A DNA stretch of 8,399 bases from Desulfobacterales bacterium (GTDB lineage Bacteria > Desulfobacterota > Desulfobacteria > Desulfobacterales > UBA11574). Position 1 is the stretch's first letter; each line of letters begins with the position of its first letter. Below the pieces are notes generated by a model. It worked only from the letters and a program-made list of their open reading frames with translations, had not been told where the DNA came from and did not search any database. The position numbers were made by a program, and so were the translations under genes. The stretch is from positions 1 to 8,399 of the forward strand of contig JAAXQD010000214.1 of the NCBI GenBank assembly GCA_012974475.1, written 5' to 3'. Below are positions 4,346 through 8,399 of this stretch, piece by piece.

Positions 4346-6844
4346 TCATGAGAATTTGTATTTGCGTTTCAGTAACAACGCATTTCCGGTGACGCTGAGG
4401 CTGCTCAAGAGCATGGCGCAGACAGCGATGATGGGGGTCAACAGTCCGCTCATGGCAATGGGTATGCTGATGGTGTTGTACATCAAAGAAAACATAAGAT
4501 TCTGATGAATCTTTCTATTTACCCGTTTGGCCAGATTCAGATAATCCAGAATCTGACGGGGATTTCCCTGCATCAGCGTGATATCCGCGGCCTCTTCGCC
4601 CAAATGGCTTCCGGAGTGGACGGCCACGGCCAGGTCCGACTGCACAAGGGCCGGGGCGTCATTGATGCCGTCACCCACCATGGCGACGATCTTCCCTTTT
4701 TTTTGCATCTCCCGAACCAAATCGGCTTTATCCGCAGGAAGTCTTCCGCCGTATGCATTTTGAATGCCCAGCATATTTCCGACGGCCCGTGTGGCATCCT
4801 CTCCGTCGCCCGATAACAGGACCATATGGTACCCTTTGTTCTGCAGTTTTTCGACGGTTTTAGATGCTGTTTTCCGGAGGCGGTCTCCAAAAACGAAAAC
4901 GGCACACAACCGTTTCCCATAACTCATATAGACCGCTGACTGCACTATCTCATCTTTTTGCCGGGCCGTTGGCATTGACAAGGGCGCTTTCAGGCTTTCG
5001 GCAATAAAATCTTTGGATCCAATTCTGACTTCGTCTTCTCCGAGTCTTCCGGACATCCCGTTTTCAAAACACTGTATGCCTTTGACCGGCGCCGGTAATG
5101 CCATGGTTTCTTGCGCTTTTCTTCTGATTTCACCGGCGATGTAATGATCGGACGTTTCTTCAAGTGCGGCTGCCATCGAGAGGATCTGCTTTTCAACAAA
5201 GGGTTCCATAACAACGATATCCCGTAAAATCCATTCACCTTCGGTCAGGGTCCCGGTTTTGTCGAAGACAATGGTATCGGTTCTTTCCGCCTGTTCAAAG
5301 GCCGAAAAATCCCGGACTAAAATCCCGGCATGTCCTGCCAGAGAGATCCCCGCTACACGGGTGATGGGTATGGCAATGCCCAGGGCACAGGGACACGAAA
5401 TGACCATGACCGTGACCGACCGGATCATGGCTGTTTCAAGGGAGAGGCCCGACAAAAGACAGACCCATCCGGTTCCTATGGAAAGGAGCACGACCAGGGG
5501 CACGAACCAGCGGAGGATACGATCGGTTTTCGCTTCAAGGGGAATCTTTTTTTCCAGAGTTTTTTCCATAATGTCGATCATCTGTCCCAGGGTGGACCCG
5601 TCGCCGATGCCTTCGGCTCTGGCCCTGAAAGTTCCCTGTAGCACCCGGGTTCCGCTCCGGATTCGTTTCCCGGCTTTGATTTGTACGGGGAGGGCTTCAC
5701 CGGTGAGAGAAGATTCATCCACCGTGCCCGAACCGTCAAGTATCCGTCCGTCTGCAGGGATAATTTCGTTTTCTTCAACCATGAAAATGTCTCCGCGTCC
5801 GAGGGCTTCCGCAGCGACATAACGGCCGCGTGGGAATTCATCACTGCATATTTTGACTTTTGTGGGCCGAAGGGAGAAAAAATTTGAAAGGTCTTTCTGC
5901 ACCGAATCTTTGGCCTTTTTTTCGATGGTTTTGCCAAGCAAGGTCAGGGTAATCAGCATGGCGGTGGTATCATAATAGAGATGAATGCTTCCGGAAAAAA
6001 GATTGACCGTACTGTAAACGTAGGCGGTAAAAGCGCCGATGGCGATCAGCGTTTCCATGCCGAAGGCAGCGGAGATCAATCCGGCCCAGGCTTTTCGAAA
6101 TATTTTGGGGCCGCCGTAAAAAAGAACGATGCTGGCGAGGATGAAAATCGGCCAGGAGAGTTTATGGACGGTGTCCGGGGTCAGCTGGATGAAAAATCCG
6201 GAGTAGAGGGAAAAGGAGAGCATCATCACGTTGGCGGTGAGAAATGCAGAGATGACAAAACGGATGAAATCCTTTTTGGTCTCCATCGCCAGGGTATCTT
6301 CTTCAGGATCCGCCGCCCGATATCCCAGTCGGCCGATGGCCCGGATAATTCGTTCCGGGGACGTCAGAATCGGATTGTATTCACATCGCACCGTATCCGT
6401 TGAAAAATTGCACGCTGCATGAACGATGCCGGATTGTTTGCCAAGGGCGTGTTCGATCACCCAGGCGCAGGCCGGACACCACATGTCGTTGACTTTCAAG
6501 TGAATGCCAAGGGTATTGGATGCGGATTCACTTCCTTCCCCTGTTGAAGATTCAGCACCTGTTTGCCCCAAAGAAAGGGGCGGTTCCGAAGGGTCTTTCG
6601 CCAGGCGCGCCTTTAGGTCCGATTCCGAAACCGGGATAATTCCCATTTCCAGGCACGTTTTGAACAGCGGTGTCTGTTTAAATTGCAACGGGTCGGAAGC
6701 ATCGGAAGCTTCCAGGAGCATGATGAACACCTGTCGGCAACCGATACAGCAGAAGGAAAATTCTCTGTGCTCTGAACACCATTTAATTGTGCCGTGTCTT
6801 AAGGAGAGGCCGCAAAGGTCGCAGGAAACATTGGAAGGATTCAT
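4346..6844 (-). CDS. ccoI: CcoI/FixI-type copper-transporting P1B ATPase
   Basis: This 832-residue inner-membrane pump exports Cu(I) at the cost of ATP; CcoI/FixI members supply copper for cbb3 oxidase assembly. In order: a Cys-rich N-terminal metal-binding segment (C8, C11, C23, C32, C33, C36), an HMA domain with MWCPACAWVIEH (CPAC at 123-126), membrane helices from about 190, the actuator TGEA (381-384), the transport motif CPC (484-486), the phosphorylation site DKTGT (528-532), GDGINDAP (724-731), and C-terminal helices with YN (789-790) and MxxSS (811-815) typical of Cu(I) specificity. The usual SEHP of the nucleotide domain reads SDHY (565-568). It is the last gene of the cytochrome operon, one nucleotide after the cytochrome stop. 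The CxxCxWxIE form of the HMA loop and the operon favour CcoI over a CopA detoxification pump, but the distinction is not absolute. Confidence 0.9.
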   Translation of the reverse strand: MNPSNVSCDLCGLSLRHGTIKWCSEHREFSFCCIGCRQVFIMLLEASDASDPLQFKQTPLFKTCLEMGIIPVSESDLKARLAKDPSEPPLSLGQTGAESSTGEGSESASNTLGIHLKVNDMWCPACAWVIEHALGKQSGIVHAACNFSTDTVRCEYNPILTSPERIIRAIGRLGYRAADPEEDTLAMETKKDFIRFVISAFLTANVMMLSFSLYSGFFIQLTPDTVHKLSWPIFILASIVLFYGGPKIFRKAWAGLISAAFGMETLIAIGAFTAYVYSTVNLFSGSIHLYYDTTAMLITLTLLGKTIEKKAKDSVQKDLSNFFSLRPTKVKICSDEFPRGRYVAAEALGRGDIFMVEENEIIPADGRILDGSGTVDESSLTGEALPVQIKAGKRIRSGTRVLQGTFRARAEGIGDGSTLGQMIDIMEKTLEKKIPLEAKTDRILRWFVPLVVLLSIGTGWVCLLSGLSLETAMIRSVTVMVISCPCALGIAIPITRVAGISLAGHAGILVRDFSAFEQAERTDTIVFDKTGTLTEGEWILRDIVVMEPFVEKQILSMAAALEETSDHYIAGEIRRKAQETMALPAPVKGIQCFENGMSGRLGEDEVRIGSKDFIAESLKAPLSMPTARQKDEIVQSAVYMSYGKRLCAVFVFGDRLRKTASKTVEKLQNKGYHMVLLSGDGEDATRAVGNMLGIQNAYGGRLPADKADLVREMQKKGKIVAMVGDGINDAPALVQSDLAVAVHSGSHLGEEAADITLMQGNPRQILDYLNLAKRVNRKIHQNLMFSLMYNTISIPIAMSGLLTPIIAVCAMLLSSLSVTGNALLLKRKYKFS

Positions 6845-6845
6845 T

Positions 6846-7364
6846 TCATTCGCGGAGTCCCAGAGATTTTATATGGGCAACGATCCGCCAGCGATCGTTC
6901 ATTGCGATAGTAGTGGCAAGGGCCGGCTGTCTGCCATTGGGAATTCCGTAACTGATCTCTTTAAATAGAATGCCTTGGGGCATGGACTGAACCCGGGCAC
7001 TCTGAAGATCTCCGGGCAGGGGATTAAAACTTTGACCGACGGTGCCGTTGCCGTCATAGTACTTTCCATGGCACTGGGCACAGTAAGTAAAATAGAGAGA
7101 CTTTCCTGATTGAATGACTTGGGGATCGTTAATTTCGAACGGCGACATTATATCTTCTCCCTCCAAATTTCTAAAGGCAGCCTCTCCGCCGGTAACGGGT
7201 ATCACCGATTTTTCCATAATCAGCATCGGTTTTTCGTAGGGCCGGACAGCAGGGGTTTCCCACATGCGGCCGATCTGGAGGTTTTCATCATACAGCGTCA
7301 ATATCGTATAGACCGCTGTGAGCACAACGGCCACCATCAAAATTAGAATCGAGATTCGCTTCAT
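6846..7364 (-). CDS. Membrane-anchored monoheme cytochrome c
   Basis: A 172-residue electron carrier with one heme site, CAQCH (95-99). An N-terminal helix (about 4-24) without a clear cleavage site anchors it, so the heme domain should face the periplasm. After the heme the sequence reads YYDGNGTVGQSF, then GILFKEISYG and DRWRIVAHIKSL, the usual C-terminal helix of class I cytochromes. At the place where related domains have the axial Met (MPxYxxxIxxxDRW), this protein has Q146 in GRQPALATTI. M155 and M128 are other candidates. The ATG directly abuts the TAG stop of the preceding gene, and AAAGGGG lies 5 nt upstream. It precedes the copper ATPase gene and follows the CcoS- and CcoP-like genes, so it probably donates electrons to, or is a subunit of, a heme-copper oxidase. 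Confidence 0.9.
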   Translation of the reverse strand: MKRISILILMVAVVLTAVYTILTLYDENLQIGRMWETPAVRPYEKPMLIMEKSVIPVTGGEAAFRNLEGEDIMSPFEINDPQVIQSGKSLYFTYCAQCHGKYYDGNGTVGQSFNPLPGDLQSARVQSMPQGILFKEISYGIPNGRQPALATTIAMNDRWRIVAHIKSLGLRE

Positions 7365-7592
7365 CTATTCCCCTTTGGCGCCTTTCACGTGCTGAGGGAA
7401 GGGGAGCACCTCGTAGAGTGCGTAAGGTGATTCCCCGGGGACATCCTTGACAGGGCGGTAGTTCCAGGTGGGCTGGCCCATATCTCCAACGACAAAAAAC
7501 GAAAAAAAACCTTTTCCCAGTATCCATGCCAAAAGCAGAACAATGATGACCCAGGTGGCAAAAGTGGACTCTTTTCCGGTTGAATGTGTCAT
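7365..7592 (-). CDS. Small single-helix membrane protein of the oxidase operon
   Basis: A 75-residue protein with one hydrophobic helix at about residues 12-36 (WVIIVLLLAWILGKGFFSFF). It is followed by a polar tail rich in Pro and aromatics: GDMGQPTWNYRPVKDVPGES, then PYALYEVLPFPQHVKG. The tail probably lies outside the membrane, likely in the periplasm. I cannot name a family with certainty. Its place between a CcoP-like membrane protein and a cytochrome c makes a small oxidase subunit or assembly factor likely. Its ATG is one nucleotide after the previous stop. A modest GGGAGT lies 11 nt upstream, so translation is probably coupled. Its TAG stop directly precedes the next ATG. Confidence 0.75.
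   Translation of the reverse strand: MTHSTGKESTFATWVIIVLLLAWILGKGFFSFFVVGDMGQPTWNYRPVKDVPGESPYALYEVLPFPQHVKGAKGE
7370..7376 (-). promoter_or_regulatory. Strong Shine-Dalgarno for the cytochrome c gene
   Basis: AAAGGGG on the minus strand ends 5 nt before the ATG, inside the last codons of the preceding gene. The stop and start are adjacent (TAGATG), which suggests coupled translation and a start fixed at 7364. Confidence 0.8.
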
Positions 7593-7593
7593 T

Positions 7594-7869
7594 TTATATT
7601 TTTACTCCCAAGAGGCCGGTACCCAAAATATAAAAGAAAACCCAGGCGATGGCCCCGGCGATAATCAGCATCATGGACAGGGGAAAAGGGGCGTCCCTGT
7701 CTTCGATCCTTTCGGGGAAGCGGTAGATGATTTTCCGTTTTCGCGCTTCGGCATCTTCGCTTCGAAGGTGGCTGAAGGCCAGCGCCAACCCGAATACCAC
7801 CATAAAGATCAGCGTTGGAAACACATACAGCACGATATGTTGGAAGTTCAGCAGATTAAAATGTCTCAT
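7594..7869 (-). CDS. Two-helix protein resembling the CcoP N-terminal region
   Basis: From the ATG at 7869 this is a 91-residue protein with helices at about 10-33 and 65-84. They are joined by a charged loop that ends ERIEDRDAPFP. A hydrophobic helix, a charged loop with an acidic I/E-D-x-D-x-P-x-P segment, and a second helix is the layout of the N-terminal membrane part of cbb3 subunit CcoP, whose heme domains are absent here. The start was chosen over an in-frame upstream extension to 7926 because AAAAGGA lies 6 nt before this ATG. The extension would overlap the upstream gene and add a very basic stretch. The match is by layout and short motif only, so a CcoP-like or CcoQ-like small subunit is the likely but unproven identity. 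Confidence 0.75.
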   Translation of the reverse strand: MRHFNLLNFQHIVLYVFPTLIFMVVFGLALAFSHLRSEDAEARKRKIIYRFPERIEDRDAPFPLSMMLIIAGAIAWVFFYILGTGLLGVKI

Positions 7870-7875
7870 GGGGTT

Positions 7876-7882
7876 TCCTTTT
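7876..7882 (-). promoter_or_regulatory. Shine-Dalgarno deciding the start of the CcoP-like gene
   Basis: AAAAGGA on the minus strand ends 6 nt before the ATG at 7867-7869. It selects the 91-residue product over a 110-residue in-frame reading from 7926. Confidence 0.75.
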
Positions 7883-7909
7883 GAAAATGGTTTCCGTTTA
7901 ACCGATTGT

Positions 7910-8176
7910 TTACGCTCCGTTGGCATTCAAAAGTGCAAAGATCAGCACCGCCCCGCTGGCGACAAGGCCTGCCAGTGCCAGCAGCACGAGGGCATACGCC
8001 TCATACCGATGAAAAGTCGAGATCTTTGCAGCAGATGGTTCGCGCTCATCTTCCAAGGGCAGAAACCGTGCCCGCTTTTGATCTTTAAACTGGCCGTTTT
8101 TAAGGGCCCAGAAAAAGACCACCAGGCTGATGGCAAAGCCCAACGCCATGTATGTTATGAAATATGGAAAATACAT
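7910..8176 (-). CDS. CcoS-like cbb3 oxidase assembly protein with an added helix
   Basis: An 88-residue membrane protein. Residues 5-24 are a helix running into FFWALKNGQFKDQ and then RARFLPLEDE. This matches the CcoS pattern of a helix, then F-x-W-A-x-x-x-G-Q-F-x-D, then a short acidic F/L-x-x-D/E-D-D/E segment. CcoS is needed to mature cbb3 oxidase and usually ends soon after this motif at about 50-70 residues. Here a second hydrophobic helix (about 61-83) follows, giving both ends on the same side. It is the first gene of the operon in this window. There is no Shine-Dalgarno, and a promoter-like element ends 5 nt before the ATG, so it may be translated from a nearly leaderless transcript. 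Assignment to CcoS rests on the motif and operon context. Confidence 0.75.
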   Translation of the reverse strand: MYFPYFITYMALGFAISLVVFFWALKNGQFKDQKRARFLPLEDEREPSAAKISTFHRYEAYALVLLALAGLVASGAVLIFALLNANGA

Positions 8177-8181
8177 AATAA

Positions 8182-8210
8182 ATTCTAAATAAAAAAGTTC
8201 AAAGTGTAAA
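8182..8210 (-). promoter_or_regulatory. Sigma70-like promoter at the edge of repeat B
   Basis: On the minus strand TTTACA (8205-8210) and TAGAAT (8182-8187) each match the consensus at 5 of 6 positions, with an ideal 17-bp spacer. The -10 ends 5 nt before the ATG at 8176, so transcription would begin at about the start codon. The missing Shine-Dalgarno agrees with that. The -35 lies in the left arm of repeat copy B. Confidence 0.45.
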
Positions 8211-8394
8211 GTGAACTAAAGTGCCTAAAGTTAAGGCATCCTGTCAATTTTGTATGCCTCTGGCAATAGAGGCAAATATTGCCAACAATTCACTGCATTC
8301 ATCATATTCGCTTTCAACCGTTTAAAATAAGCTGCGCCGAAGGTGAATTCAACAACTTTAGCTCACTTAAGCACTTTAAACTTCAGGCACTTTT
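8195..8394. repeat. Dispersed inverted-arm repeat element, copy B
   Basis: The left arm (8195-8232) starts AAGTTCAAAGTG and contains AAAGTGAACTAAAGTG (8208-8223). The right arm (8354-8394) contains AACTTTAGCTCACTT (8354-8368) and ends AGGCACTTTT (8385-8394). All four strings recur in the same order in copy A at 2825-2963. The core (about 8233-8353) is longer than that of copy A and different in sequence, with overlapping small hairpins. The window ends 5 bases after this copy, so the outer boundary may be incomplete. Confidence 0.75.
8234..8283. other. Three overlapping, mutually exclusive stems
   Basis: Within the core of copy B, AGGCAT (8234-8239) pairs with ATGCCT (8254-8259), GCCTCT (8256-8261) pairs with AGAGGC (8268-8273), and GGCAAT (8262-8267) pairs with ATTGCC (8278-8283). 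Each stem is 6 bp and perfect. Neighbouring stems share bases or are interleaved, so they cannot all form as simple hairpins. It could be a folded RNA or a protein-binding site. No ligand class or U-tract terminator is recognised. Confidence 0.4.
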
Positions 8395-8399
8395 TTTAT

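Noticed and set aside
5259..5822. 187-codon plus-strand frame opposite the copper ATPase
   Set aside because: It is a shadow of the ATPase frame. The composition is rich in Arg, Ser, Met and Pro, as expected from antisense reading.
4346..6844. Annotation as a CopA-type copper detoxification ATPase
   Set aside because: The CPACAWVIEH form of the HMA loop, the Cys-rich N-terminus and the oxidase-type operon fit CcoI/FixI better. Cu(I) transport is common to both.

Overview
The window looks like a bacterial contig of about 8.4 kb, probably from a metagenome or draft assembly. Its first 19 bases are the Tn5/Nextera mosaic end, so position 1 is very likely a contig end. Its last ~200 bases lie in a dispersed repeat, a typical place for an assembly to break. 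The best taxonomic guess is a Gram-negative, Desulfobacterota-like bacterium. The reasons are an AMIN-domain periplasmic protein, a cbb3-oxidase maturation operon with a c-type cytochrome, an archaeal-length inositol-phosphate synthase, and small intergenic repeats. This is inference from gene content only. All convincing genes are on the minus strand, so the text below follows transcription from right to left.

Right part (8176 to 4346): five tightly packed genes form one operon. They are a CcoS-like protein with an extra membrane helix, a two-helix protein resembling the N-terminus of CcoP, a one-helix small protein, a membrane-anchored monoheme cytochrome c, and a CcoI/FixI-type copper P-type ATPase. 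The last three junctions have gaps of 0 or 1 nt. Together they look like the accessory and copper-delivery half of a cbb3-type (heme-copper) oxidase. The catalytic subunits CcoN and CcoO are not in the window. A sigma70-like promoter overlaps the repeat just upstream and would give an almost leaderless transcript.

Middle part (4113 to 1964): a myo-inositol-1-phosphate synthase is followed by a sugar-phosphate isomerase/epimerase-like TIM barrel, probably co-transcribed. The 125-bp gap between them is filled by a repeat element (2825-2963). One arm of this element has become the last eight codons and stop of the synthase gene. A 22-bp imperfect palindrome and a three-unit heptamer array lie upstream of the synthase.

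Left part (1963 to 1): this part is visibly AT-richer. It has a ~600-bp stretch without a convincing gene, then an AMIN-domain single-pass membrane protein followed by a small acidic protein. Beyond the stop codon of the small protein a protein-like -1 frame continues for 38 codons. The frames meet at a slippery-type A-AAA-AAT heptamer, and the extension ends a few bases before the adapter.

The two copies of the repeat (2825-2963 and 8195-8394) have the same architecture. Both have a left arm with the shared 16-mer AAAGTGAACTAAAGTG and a right arm with the shared 15-mer AACTTTAGCTCACTT, around unrelated cores. This element family is the most distinctive non-coding structure in the window.
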